64,000 nucleotides of DNA from Robertmurraya korlensis NBRC 107688 (GTDB lineage Bacteria; Bacillota; Bacilli; Bacillales; Cytobacillaceae): the NCBI RefSeq assembly GCF_001591645.1, contig NZ_BCVH01000007.1, positions 1 to 64,000 on the forward strand, given 5' to 3'. This document shows, piece by piece, positions 25,372 to 34,160 of the stretch. The translations under genes and the position numbers were made by a program. Position 1 is the first letter of the stretch. Each line of letters opens with the position of its first letter. The notes beneath the pieces are model-generated. The model saw only the letters and a program-made list of their open reading frames with translations, made no database searches and was not told where the DNA came from.

Positions 25372-28300
25372 AATTGTTGGCCTGAAATACGATGGCATGC
25401 AAAAGCAATATAAAGATACCACCTTTAATTTCCATAATGAGGAAACATCCACCAATGGCCTGATTGCGATGATGAATGGTGGCGGTAAAGGGGTATTCCT
25501 ACAAACCGTCTTCCAAATTCTCAAACCAGGAACGTCGTGGGGAAAGCAAAACAATCGTTATTATCAGCAGTTCTTCTTTAATAATAAAGAGCAATTCATT
25601 CCGTATACCTTTCATGTTCTCATTCAGTGGGAACTAGATGGTGGTGATCGCCGTCATCTAATCACGGGAGGAATGTTCTCTGCTGAACAGCGAATCTCAA
25701 TGAGTGAAGAAAGTGGAAGTGAGAGTAAATCTTTGGAACAGGAAGCTAAAATCCTTCCGAATATTACTTTTTATACGAGGGAATTTGAAAGAAAAGAAGA
25801 GGCGTCCGTTGAGCATATTCCCCTCTATGAAAATGATGAGGTTGCTGACAGTGAAAGCTTAAAGGACTATTTAAAATGGAATGGATACGACGTTTATCGA
25901 GATACGAAAAAGCATTATCGCATCCTAGATACATACGGAATTAACCGTAAAGATTGGGATATTATGAAGGATATTAACAAGGATGAAGGTGGAGTCGGGA
26001 AGTACTTTGAGGGTGCCGAAGATGACCACTCCCTATTCCAAAAACGAATTATCCCTACTGTAAGTCAAGTTTTACATCGAACCGAACACCAAAAGAATGA
26101 CCTTGTTGAGATTTTCAAGAGTCAGGCTAGTATTGCAAAGGATCTGCCTGTTCTTTTAAAAAGAGAACAAGCCCATAAAGAGTTTTTAGAAGACATCGTT
26201 CCATTTGAAGAGCATTTAGCTAAAGGGGTCGAACATAAAGAAATCGTTCAGGATAGTATAAAGGTCGGAAGACAGCTCCTAGGTGCTTTAGAGCATTTGA
26301 AGAAGTCAGAAGCGGAATTACTGCTTACTTTAGAGGGTGACTTGGAGAAATTAATGATCAAACAAGAAGACCTCCGCTATCAAAAGGATAACTTAGAATA
26401 TGCAAAAGCCCATAGAGAGGTAATGGAGTGGGATAAGAAATTAGTGGACGAAAGGAAAAAGCATACGTCCTTACAAGATATTGTCAAAGAAAAACAGGAA
26501 CGAAAAGAACAACTGGTCTTTCAGCTATTGTTGAAAGAGTGGAGTGAAAACGAACAAACGATTCGCGCTTTATCACAGCAGATAGCCATATTGGAACAGA
26601 ATAGTGGCTTAGAACAAGTGAATCAAAGAATGGATGAAATCAAAAAAGAAGTGGCACAAGAATGGGAGCACTCCTATGTAACCATCCAAGAAGGGGTTAG
26701 GCAGTATTTAGGTTATCAGAAATTCTTAAAGAAAAAAGAAACAGAACTCTCACAACAGGATAAACAAAAGACAAAAGAAATTGCTCAAATTAGTACGGAA
26801 GCGGATTTTCTATATACACAAATGCATGCCTTTGAATCAAAGGATGCAGCGCTTATTAAAGAGTTTGGTGACCGTTTAACCTATGACTTAAAGGGTTTGA
26901 TTGAGAGTTTCACTAAGCAAATGGAGGACAAAAAAGGTACATTAGAGGAGATACAAGCTAAGGATAAAGAATCTAGTGAACGACAAAATCAACTGGCTAC
27001 CTCCCATGGTACGCTCGTCCAATCGATTCAGCATTCAGAAGAAAAATGTGAAGAATTAAAGAGCGCAAAGGAAGAGCAAGAGCAAAGAGAAGCAAAACTA
27101 TTAGATAAGCTTCAAGGTTTATTAGATCATACCACCACTCCTTTTACACACTCTCTTTTATCAAAGTATGCGATTCAGATCGAAGAAATTCTGGCCAATA
27201 ACCGAGAACAAGGGGAACAAATGAAAAAAGAGCTTTGGGAGACACAGCTCGACCACTCCTTGAATGACGAGGGCTTCTGGATTGCGAATAAAGATGTAAA
27301 AGAATTAAAGGAATGGATTGATGAGAAGACAGGTATTGATGTGTTCTATGGAACCCAATTTCTTCAATCGCTTAGTGCCGAAGAGATGGCGAATTATTGC
27401 TTAACGTATCCTCTCCTTCCATACGGTCTGGTCGTCAGTCAGCCTCAATGGAAAAAGATCAATCAACAGGTTCTATCAGGAAGAATGTATAAAAGTCCGG
27501 TTCCTATTTTCATGCGCGAGGAAATGAGTAACGACCAACAACAGCCATCCTTTGTCATTATTAACGGAACAGAAAAAGAGTTATTATCGGATAAAAATCA
27601 ATTCACTCAATGGAAAATTAATATTGCTAAACAAATAGAAGAGAAGAAAGATACGCTCATTGAAATCGAGAAGACAGAAAACTCATTACGTCGTATGTTA
27701 AAAGAAATCGATCGGTTTGTATCAGGTAAGCTTTCTAGTGATATCGAAAAAAGCCTACTTCAGGAACAGAACGCTCTTCTTACTAAAAAAGCGAATTTAC
27801 AGGAAATTACCACCCAAGAACAACGAGAAAAAGAGTTGCAGCATCAGTTAAAAGAGCAATTGGAAACTACAAAGAAGAAAATGGAAAAGATAAAAAGCGA
27901 TGTTCAAGTGCTAGAGGATTTTGATAAAGAAAAACGGCTCTATCAAGAAAATAAACGAGTGAAACTAGAAAAAGAGAAACAAAAAGAAGCCTTAGTGATC
28001 AAGCAACAGGAACTAGGGAAAGAACACCAACAAATCGTAGAGCTACAAAATAAGTGGAACCATACGTTTGTAGAATGGAAGCTAACAACCGAACAGAATA
28101 TCAAGGAGATTGCCTTCTTTATCGAGGGCGCAATTTTTCCTCCGGATGAAAAAGTAGACCAAAGTGAAGAGATTCCTCGCTTATCTACCAATTTATTAGA
28201 AAAGATAAATGGAAGCATCGATGAGCTGAAACAGCTTCAAAAATCAAAAGAAGAACAGGCGAGAGAATTACTCGTTATTCAAGCAAAAAAAGAAACCGAA

Positions 28301-29812
28301 CAAAAGCAGCAGACGAAATTAGAGAAAAAACTCCGAGCTTCTAATGAAGAATGGGAAAAAACAGCGGAACCTGATGAACCGATCAGTATATTAGAAAATA
28401 TGCTTCAAACGGCGCAGAAGGAAGCAAAGACAGCGGAAAAGGAAGAAAGAGAGCAGGGAACGGCTGTAACGGTAGCAGAAACATCCCTACAGCATGCGAC
28501 AGAACAGCGTGAAAAGACAGGAAAGAAAGTCGAAAAGCATGAAAAACAGCCTGAAGAATGGGCAGATCTAGACCTAGAAGTGAAGGAAATAGAAATAAAG
28601 GACCAAACAAAGATCACGAAAAATGAAGTAAAGAAAACAGAGAAACGCCAAAAAGAAACTGAAACGAATATTGCGAGTTATGAAGGGGATTTGTTAACCC
28701 TATCCGTGATCCTTAAGGAAGAAGCGGCAGCCTTTACGGAACATGATCTAGAAAAGATTAAGAGTCAAGGGAAAGCATGTATTCTATCTTGGTGTGAGGA
28801 ACATCAAGAGATTCTAGAAGAAGGGCAAGAGAAGCATGCGAAAATCGATCAATCATTGCGTAATCTGAAGCTTGCGATTGAAGGAAAGGATTGGGAGATT
28901 CGGTTTAAAAATGAAGTATTAACGACACTAGACCACATGGATACTAGGCATTATGCCCATATCCAAAGCATCGTGAAAAATATGAAGCGTTTTTCACAAA
29001 GTGGATTAGAACAGTTAGAACGCGACAAAGAAAGGGCAGAAAAGGCTCAAAACTTCTGGGCTAGCCGAGCAAGCATGAAAGTGATGAGTATTGCTGAGGC
29101 CATTCGTTCGATGATCGCGAAAATGAAGCTAAAGAATGAACGAGGATCGTTCCCGCTCGTTCAGCTGAAAGAAGATATCTTACCTAAAAAAGCAGAAGAT
29201 ATCGAACCACTATTAAAACAGCACTTCGTAGCGGCGATTAATAAAATTACGAAGCAATTTGATATGATTGATGATCAAAATAGATTACTAGACCAAGAGA
29301 TAAAGCAACTCATCAGTGATGAGCAAATCTTATTTATCTCTCTAAGAAATCGTTATCCTGAGCTACTCGTCTATAATATGAGAACGGATAACGCGTTTAT
29401 GTTCGGGAAACCACAAAAAGAGCATTATTCCACTTGGCAAACGATTAATCAAGGTTCAAAGACGAAATCTGATGGTAGTGGTGGACAAAAGTTATCAGCC
29501 CGAATGGTAATGATGATGATGTTATTATCAGTGAAAAGCGAAACTGATCAAAGCTGGGTTCCGTTAGTCTGTGATAACCCGTTTGGACAAGCAGCATCCA
29601 CCCATGTCCTTGATCCGATCTTTGCCGTTGCTAACAAACTGAAGTTCCAATTCATTGTCGTCACTCCGCCTGAACTGGTGAAAACGGAAATCAGCCAACG
29701 ATTTGATTCCTACTACAAATTGGACTTCATTCGAGAAAAAGGAAAAGAAATAGTTTCCGACACTATTGTTCCAGCATTTCGAATTTTCCAAGGAGAAGAA
29801 GTCGTTCAATAA
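25349..29812 (+). CDS. jetC: Wadjet SMC-like ATPase JetC
   Basis: A 1,487-residue SMC/MukB-like ATPase. The N-terminal head half carries a P-loop variant NGGGKGV (about 43-49). Long Lys/Glu/Gln-rich coiled coils (about 280-620 and 740-1,200) flank a central hinge-like region (about 620-740; GFWIANKDVKELKEW). The C-terminal head half has the signature SGGQKLSARM (about 1,375) and a Walker B region with CDNPFG (about 1,403). The ATG at 25349 lies six bases after AGGAGG; another ATG two codons earlier abuts it. JetC drives loop extrusion on small circular DNA before JetD cleaves. The P-loop lacks the usual Ser/Thr and an Asn replaces the usual Walker B Glu. Confidence 0.9.
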   Translation: MPKIHRIRIVGLKYDGMQKQYKDTTFNFHNEETSTNGLIAMMNGGGKGVFLQTVFQILKPGTSWGKQNNRYYQQFFFNNKEQFIPYTFHVLIQWELDGGDRRHLITGGMFSAEQRISMSEESGSESKSLEQEAKILPNITFYTREFERKEEASVEHIPLYENDEVADSESLKDYLKWNGYDVYRDTKKHYRILDTYGINRKDWDIMKDINKDEGGVGKYFEGAEDDHSLFQKRIIPTVSQVLHRTEHQKNDLVEIFKSQASIAKDLPVLLKREQAHKEFLEDIVPFEEHLAKGVEHKEIVQDSIKVGRQLLGALEHLKKSEAELLLTLEGDLEKLMIKQEDLRYQKDNLEYAKAHREVMEWDKKLVDERKKHTSLQDIVKEKQERKEQLVFQLLLKEWSENEQTIRALSQQIAILEQNSGLEQVNQRMDEIKKEVAQEWEHSYVTIQEGVRQYLGYQKFLKKKETELSQQDKQKTKEIAQISTEADFLYTQMHAFESKDAALIKEFGDRLTYDLKGLIESFTKQMEDKKGTLEEIQAKDKESSERQNQLATSHGTLVQSIQHSEEKCEELKSAKEEQEQREAKLLDKLQGLLDHTTTPFTHSLLSKYAIQIEEILANNREQGEQMKKELWETQLDHSLNDEGFWIANKDVKELKEWIDEKTGIDVFYGTQFLQSLSAEEMANYCLTYPLLPYGLVVSQPQWKKINQQVLSGRMYKSPVPIFMREEMSNDQQQPSFVIINGTEKELLSDKNQFTQWKINIAKQIEEKKDTLIEIEKTENSLRRMLKEIDRFVSGKLSSDIEKSLLQEQNALLTKKANLQEITTQEQREKELQHQLKEQLETTKKKMEKIKSDVQVLEDFDKEKRLYQENKRVKLEKEKQKEALVIKQQELGKEHQQIVELQNKWNHTFVEWKLTTEQNIKEIAFFIEGAIFPPDEKVDQSEEIPRLSTNLLEKINGSIDELKQLQKSKEEQARELLVIQAKKETEQKQQTKLEKKLRASNEEWEKTAEPDEPISILENMLQTAQKEAKTAEKEEREQGTAVTVAETSLQHATEQREKTGKKVEKHEKQPEEWADLDLEVKEIEIKDQTKITKNEVKKTEKRQKETETNIASYEGDLLTLSVILKEEAAAFTEHDLEKIKSQGKACILSWCEEHQEILEEGQEKHAKIDQSLRNLKLAIEGKDWEIRFKNEVLTTLDHMDTRHYAHIQSIVKNMKRFSQSGLEQLERDKERAEKAQNFWASRASMKVMSIAEAIRSMIAKMKLKNERGSFPLVQLKEDILPKKAEDIEPLLKQHFVAAINKITKQFDMIDDQNRLLDQEIKQLISDEQILFISLRNRYPELLVYNMRTDNAFMFGKPQKEHYSTWQTINQGSKTKSDGSGGQKLSARMVMMMMLLSVKSETDQSWVPLVCDNPFGQAASTHVLDPIFAVANKLKFQFIVVTPPELVKTEISQRFDSYYKLDFIREKGKEIVSDTIVPAFRIFQGEEVVQ

Positions 29813-29830
29813 GGTACTCACACAGAAAAT

Positions 29831-29861
29831 CCCACCTTCTACATAGAAGGTGGGGTTTTTT
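29831..29861 (+). terminator. Terminator of the Wadjet operon
   Basis: CCCACCTTCT and AGAAGGTGGG form a perfect 10-bp stem around a four-base loop, followed by six T. Confidence 0.9.
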
Positions 29862-29946
29862 ATACTATAAACCATTATCTAGAAGTAGTTCAGATCAGAA
29901 AACACTGTTTTTTAATATAAAAAAACTGAATTTTAAATTTTATCCA

Positions 29947-29960
29947 TAAAATCGTTTCCA
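29947..29960. promoter_or_regulatory. Possible cre-like site before the pectin locus
   Basis: Read on the minus strand, TGGAAACGATTTTA matches 12 of 14 positions of the cre consensus. It lies 73 bases before the first GH105 gene. The match is imperfect at conserved positions 3 and 13. Confidence 0.3.
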
Positions 29961-30032
29961 TATAATTAAGTTGAATCTTTATACGAGTAGACATTTATTT
30001 TAAATAAACGAAATATGAAGGGGGTAATTAAC

Positions 30033-31118
30033 ATGCTAAGACACGAAATTGAACAGAAGATAGAGCTCCTAATTGATAACCTAATTAACTTAAATGATCC
30101 AGATGGTAAATATGCGATTCCGCTTGCAGATGGGAGAAAAATCGATAATAAGAGCTTTAATTATTGGGAATGGACAGCGGGTGTCGGTTTATATGGAATG
30201 ATGAAATATTATAAATTAACGAAAAAAGAAGAGATTTTATCTATTATTATCAAATGGTTTGACGATCAGTTCAAAGAGCCTCCAGTTGAGAAGAATGTGA
30301 ACACGATGGTACAAATGTTAACGCTTGCATATTTATATGAAGAAACAGGTAATCCCACTTACCTTCCTTATTTGGAAACTTGGGGTGACTGGTTATACCA
30401 TGATATGCCGAGAACAAAGGGTGGAGGAATTCAACACGTTGTTTTCGGATCGGAGAACTATCAACAATTATGGGATGACACGTTAATGATGAGTGTTTTG
30501 CCGCTAACAAAAATTGGTTTATTGATTAATAAGCCAGAATATGTGGAAGAGGCAAAAAAACAATTTTTAATACATATCAAATATTTATCTGATAAGAAAA
30601 CAGGTTTATGGTTCCATGGCTGGACGTTTGAAGGAAATCACAACTTTGCAGAAGCTCTGTGGGGACGAGGGAATTCATGGGTAACGATTGCTATTCCGGA
30701 ATTTCTAGATTTAGTTGAATTAGATGAAACTGACGCCGTACGTCAAGTATTAACTGATACGCTGGAGCAACAATTGGCTGCGCTTGAGCTATGCCAAAAT
30801 GAAAACGGTTTATGGCACACATTGTTGCTTGACCCAAGTTCCTATGTGGAAGCCTCCTGTACAGCTGGTTTTGCGTTTGGAACGTTACGGTCTGTCCGTA
30901 AGCGATATGTTCCTAAAAGATACTTAAATATGGGATTAAAAGGAATTTCAGCGGTCATTGAAAATATTAATGATCATGGTGAATTACAACATGTTTCGGC
31001 TGGAACCGCAATGGGAGAAACACAAGAGTTTTACAAGGAAATTCCAGTTACTGCTATGCCATATGGGCAATCAATGGCCATTCTTGCATTAGTAGAGTAT
31101 TTATATCACAGAATCTAA
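30033..31118 (+). CDS. GH105 unsaturated (rhamno)galacturonyl hydrolase, YteR-like
   Basis: A 361-residue cytoplasmic GH88/GH105-type (alpha/alpha)6 barrel that removes the unsaturated uronic acid left by pectin lyases from the end of oligosaccharides. Marks are YWEWTAGVGLYGMMKYY (about 44-60), the acidic motif LWDDTLMMSV with the probable catalytic Asp (148 or 149), a conserved FHGWTF segment and ALWGRGNSW. There is no signal peptide. GAAGGGGG precedes the ATG at 30033. It opens an operon-like run with an isomerase, KduD-like and oxidoreductase genes. A second GH105 lies at 34161. Confidence 0.88.
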   Translation: MLRHEIEQKIELLIDNLINLNDPDGKYAIPLADGRKIDNKSFNYWEWTAGVGLYGMMKYYKLTKKEEILSIIIKWFDDQFKEPPVEKNVNTMVQMLTLAYLYEETGNPTYLPYLETWGDWLYHDMPRTKGGGIQHVVFGSENYQQLWDDTLMMSVLPLTKIGLLINKPEYVEEAKKQFLIHIKYLSDKKTGLWFHGWTFEGNHNFAEALWGRGNSWVTIAIPEFLDLVELDETDAVRQVLTDTLEQQLAALELCQNENGLWHTLLLDPSSYVEASCTAGFAFGTLRSVRKRYVPKRYLNMGLKGISAVIENINDHGELQHVSAGTAMGETQEFYKEIPVTAMPYGQSMAILALVEYLYHRI

Positions 31119-31140
31119 TCAATCAGTTGAGGTGAATGAA

Positions 31141-31980
31141 ATGAATATCGGTATTAGAGCCCATGATATAGAAAACCGGCCGTTAGAGGAGTTAGTAACA
31201 GAAATCGCGGGGAAAGGTCTAACATCCGTACAATTAGCACTTAGTAAATCATTTGAAGGGTTGAATACCGAATTAGGTAGTTTAAGTCCTGGATTAGCCA
31301 AACATATTGGAAATGAATTTTCAAAACAAAAAGTCCAAATCGCTGTCCTAGGTTGTTATTTTAATATGATTCATCCTGACCAAGTGGAGAGAAGGAAAGG
31401 AATCGAGCGATTTAAAGAGCATATCCGATTTGCAAGGGATTTTGGCTGCAGCATTGTTGCAACCGAAACAGGAAATGTAAACGCAGAAATCATCTATACA
31501 GAGGATAATTTCAAAGAAGAGCCTTTCTTAGAGGTAGTTGAAAGTGTTCGTGAACTCGTACAAGAGGCGGAGAAATTTGGTGTGATTGTTGGGATTGAAG
31601 CAGGTGTAAATCATCCTATCTATTCACCAAAAGTGATGAAAAGGCTGTTAGATACGATCTCTTCGAACAATCTTCAAGTAATCCTTGATCCAGTAAATCT
31701 GTTAACCGTGGATACGTATGAAAATCAGGAGGAGATTTTCCAGGAAGCAATGGAGTTATTCGGAGATCGGGTTGTTATTCTTCATGCGAAGGATTTTATC
31801 GTTCAAGATAATCAACTACTAACGACCGCGGTGGGAAAAGGCCTTTTAAACTATGATTTTATCTTGAAGAGGATTCATGAGAAAAAACCATATATAAATA
31901 TTTTATTAGAAGAAACAAAGGAGCCTTATATTGATGAAAGTGTGGCTTTTTTAAAGGAAAGATATCAACTGTCTAAATAA
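31141..31980 (+). CDS. Sugar phosphate isomerase/epimerase (AP-endonuclease-2-type TIM barrel)
   Basis: A 279-residue xylose-isomerase-like TIM barrel. Family features include EIAGKGLTSVQLALSKSFE near the start, VATETGN, VGIEAGVNHPIYS (metal-binding Glu and His), VILDPVNLL (Asp) and VVILHAKDF (His, Asp), ending with ILLEETKEP (Glu). The ATG at 31141 has GAGGTG six bases upstream. It sits between a GH105 and a KduD-like gene. No KduI isomerase is in the window, so it could act on the unsaturated-uronate intermediate, but its substrate is not established; a lyxose, rhamnose or inosose-type isomerase is equally possible. Confidence 0.78.
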   Translation: MNIGIRAHDIENRPLEELVTEIAGKGLTSVQLALSKSFEGLNTELGSLSPGLAKHIGNEFSKQKVQIAVLGCYFNMIHPDQVERRKGIERFKEHIRFARDFGCSIVATETGNVNAEIIYTEDNFKEEPFLEVVESVRELVQEAEKFGVIVGIEAGVNHPIYSPKVMKRLLDTISSNNLQVILDPVNLLTVDTYENQEEIFQEAMELFGDRVVILHAKDFIVQDNQLLTTAVGKGLLNYDFILKRIHEKKPYINILLEETKEPYIDESVAFLKERYQLSK

Positions 31981-32008
31981 ATTCGTCAAAGGGATAGGGG
32001 AGAGAGAC

Positions 32009-32764
32009 TTGACATCACTTTTTTCATTAGAAGGGAAAGTGGCATTAATCACTGGAGCAAGTCGTGGGCTTGGACAGGGAATGGCTGTAGGGTTGGCAGA
32101 GGCGGGGGCTCTTGTCATCGGAGCAGGCATGAGTGATATGTCAGAAACGAGAAAACAGATAGAATCAATCGGTGGTACCTTTCATGAAATACAAGCGGAT
32201 TTATCCAAGCCTGATGCGGCAAGTCAATTGGTTGAAAAGGCCTTAGAGTTAACAAATTCGATCGATGTTCTAGTAAATAATGCAGGGATTATTCGCAGAT
32301 CTGAAGCGGAAAGTTTTTCAGATGAGGATTGGCTCGAAGTCATTCAAGTGAATCAACATGCTGTTTTCCAACTCTGTCGTGAAGCGGGGAAGCATATGGT
32401 CGGAAAAGGGTCAGGAAAGATCATTAATATTGCTAGCATGCTTTCCTTTCAAGGGGGGTTACGAGTTCCTGCTTATACGGCTAGTAAGCATGCGGTTGCT
32501 GGCTTAACCAAATCGCTTGCAAATGAATGGGCAGGAAAAGGGGTTAATGTAAATGCCATTGCGCCAGGATATTTTGCAACCGATAACACGGCACCTATTA
32601 GAGAGGATGCCGATCGTAACGCTTCTATTACCTCAAGAATTCCGCAAGGACGCTGGGGAACACCAGAGGATTTAAAGGGAGCTGTTATTTTTCTAGCTTC
32701 AGATGCAGCTAACTATGTTAATGGCCATATTTTAGCGGTCGATGGTGGATGGTTGAGTTCATAA
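32009..32764 (+). CDS. kduD: SDR oxidoreductase, KduD-like (2-dehydro-3-deoxy-gluconate 5-dehydrogenase)
   Basis: A 251-residue classical short-chain dehydrogenase. The NAD(P)-binding motif is TGASRGLGQG (about 15-24), NNAG follows in the middle, the catalytic Ser lies in IASMLSFQG and the YxxxK pair in YTASKHAVAG. The opening LFSLEGKVALITGASRG is typical of KduD and of gluconate 5-dehydrogenases. KduD interconverts 2,5-diketo-3-deoxygluconate and KDG in pectin breakdown, which suits the adjacent GH105 genes. The start is TTG, with GGGAGAGAGA upstream. KduD is the favoured reading; gluconate 5-dehydrogenase is the alternative. Confidence 0.78.
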   Translation: MTSLFSLEGKVALITGASRGLGQGMAVGLAEAGALVIGAGMSDMSETRKQIESIGGTFHEIQADLSKPDAASQLVEKALELTNSIDVLVNNAGIIRRSEAESFSDEDWLEVIQVNQHAVFQLCREAGKHMVGKGSGKIINIASMLSFQGGLRVPAYTASKHAVAGLTKSLANEWAGKGVNVNAIAPGYFATDNTAPIREDADRNASITSRIPQGRWGTPEDLKGAVIFLASDAANYVNGHILAVDGGWLSS

Positions 32765-32823
32765 AATGGGTGCTTAGGATCTTCTTTTATATAAATTTTT
32801 TTTACTAAATTGGGGGAAGAACC

Positions 32824-34134
32824 ATGAAGAAAATTGTTGTATGTGGATTAAGTAATCGAGCACTAGGAATGTTTGTTGATTCGATCCTTCATCAATTTGG
32901 TTCAAATAATCAAATTGTAGGATTACTCGATTCCGACGAGCGGAGAATAGAGCTTTGCAAGGAGCGTTTTCCGCAATTAGCATCTGTTCCTGCTTATGAT
33001 CCAGTTCAATTCCAGCAAATGGTTGATGAAACCAATCCTGATACGGTGATTGTAACGAGTAGAGATGATACTCACATCAATTATATATTACAAGGCTTAG
33101 AGAGGAGCTTAACGGTTATTACTGAAAAACCAATGGTTACGAATGCTCACGATGCTAAAAGAATCATAGAAGCGGAAAAGGTGAGTAACGGGAGAGTCAT
33201 TGTTGCCTTCAACTACCGTTATAATCCGTTCCATCGAAAAATAAAGGAATTGATTTTAGAAGGGAAAATTGGAAGAGTTACGTCTGTAGACCTTAATTGG
33301 TATATTGATACATACCATGGCGCCAGCTATTTCAAAAGATGGAACCGCAACCGGGAGTTTTCAGGTGGATTATCAATTCATAAATCCACCCACCATTTTG
33401 ACCTAGTCAACTGGTGGCTAGATCAGAAGCCAGAAGAAGTCTTTGCCTATGGTGCCTTACATTATTTTGGGAAGGACGGAGAATTCAATCCGAGTCTAAC
33501 AGATAATCGATACTGTAGCACTTGCGAAGAAAAGCACTTGTGTCATTACTATATGCGCTGGTCAGACCGTAGAAATAATGTAAATGCAATAGACGACCAT
33601 ATAAAAGCAGATAGCATTGAGAAGTCAGCACATAACTATACCCATTATCGTCCGGATTCATGTATTTTTGATCATGCGATTGAGATTGAGGATACCTACG
33701 TAGCAACCGTAAAGTATGACAAAGGTGCGTTCTTAAGTTATTCCGTAAACTTCTCTCTTCCGTATGAAGGCTACCGTTTAGCCATTAACGGTACGAAAGG
33801 AAGAATTGAAACAACGGAATATCATGAGCCAAGCCGAATACCGTTTTCAGTCCCTGAACAGACCATCGAGTTTTATCCACTGTTTGGCGGGGCGAAGGAG
33901 ACGATTCATGTTCTTCAAACGGGAGGCGGCCACGGTGGAGGAGATCCTGTATTGTTGGAAGATCTCTTCTTAGGAGTAGATCAAACCCGCCAATATCCGA
34001 TCTTAGCAGGTGCAGAAGCGGGGGCATATTCCATTGCCGTTGGTGAAGGGGTATGGCGTTCAGTGAAAGAAAAGAAGCCATATAAAATAGAAGATTTGTT
34101 GCGAAATAACGCAGATTTCTCTTTAACAAAGTAA
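32824..34134 (+). CDS. Gfo/Idh/MocA-family oxidoreductase with Cys cluster
   Basis: A 436-residue NAD(P)-dependent sugar oxidoreductase. The Rossmann part (about 1-125) has VIVTSRDDTHINYI and EKPMVTN; the C-terminal alpha/beta domain includes FNYRYNPFHRKIKEL and the HKSTHHFDLVNWWL block with catalytic-type His. Unusually, an insertion carries Cys231-x2-Cys234-x5-Cys240-His241, a possible metal-binding site. It lies between the KduD-like and second GH105 genes, suggesting a role in uronate or rhamnose-derived sugar metabolism, perhaps opening an unusual glycosidic end. The substrate is unknown. Ribosome site: GGGGGAAGAACC. Confidence 0.8.
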   Translation: MKKIVVCGLSNRALGMFVDSILHQFGSNNQIVGLLDSDERRIELCKERFPQLASVPAYDPVQFQQMVDETNPDTVIVTSRDDTHINYILQGLERSLTVITEKPMVTNAHDAKRIIEAEKVSNGRVIVAFNYRYNPFHRKIKELILEGKIGRVTSVDLNWYIDTYHGASYFKRWNRNREFSGGLSIHKSTHHFDLVNWWLDQKPEEVFAYGALHYFGKDGEFNPSLTDNRYCSTCEEKHLCHYYMRWSDRRNNVNAIDDHIKADSIEKSAHNYTHYRPDSCIFDHAIEIEDTYVATVKYDKGAFLSYSVNFSLPYEGYRLAINGTKGRIETTEYHEPSRIPFSVPEQTIEFYPLFGGAKETIHVLQTGGGHGGGDPVLLEDLFLGVDQTRQYPILAGAEAGAYSIAVGEGVWRSVKEKKPYKIEDLLRNNADFSLTK

Positions 34135-34160
34135 TAGGAATGCCCAAGAGGAGGATAAGA

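Noticed and set aside
28383-28617. Overlapping minus-strand frames within the SMC-like gene
   Set aside because: Ser/Phe/Leu-rich antisense frames produced by the Lys/Glu-rich coiled-coil codons; no ribosome site or family match.
31132-31140. GTG at 31132 as the isomerase start
   Set aside because: It would lie inside the GAGGTG ribosome site; the ATG at 31141 is correctly spaced.
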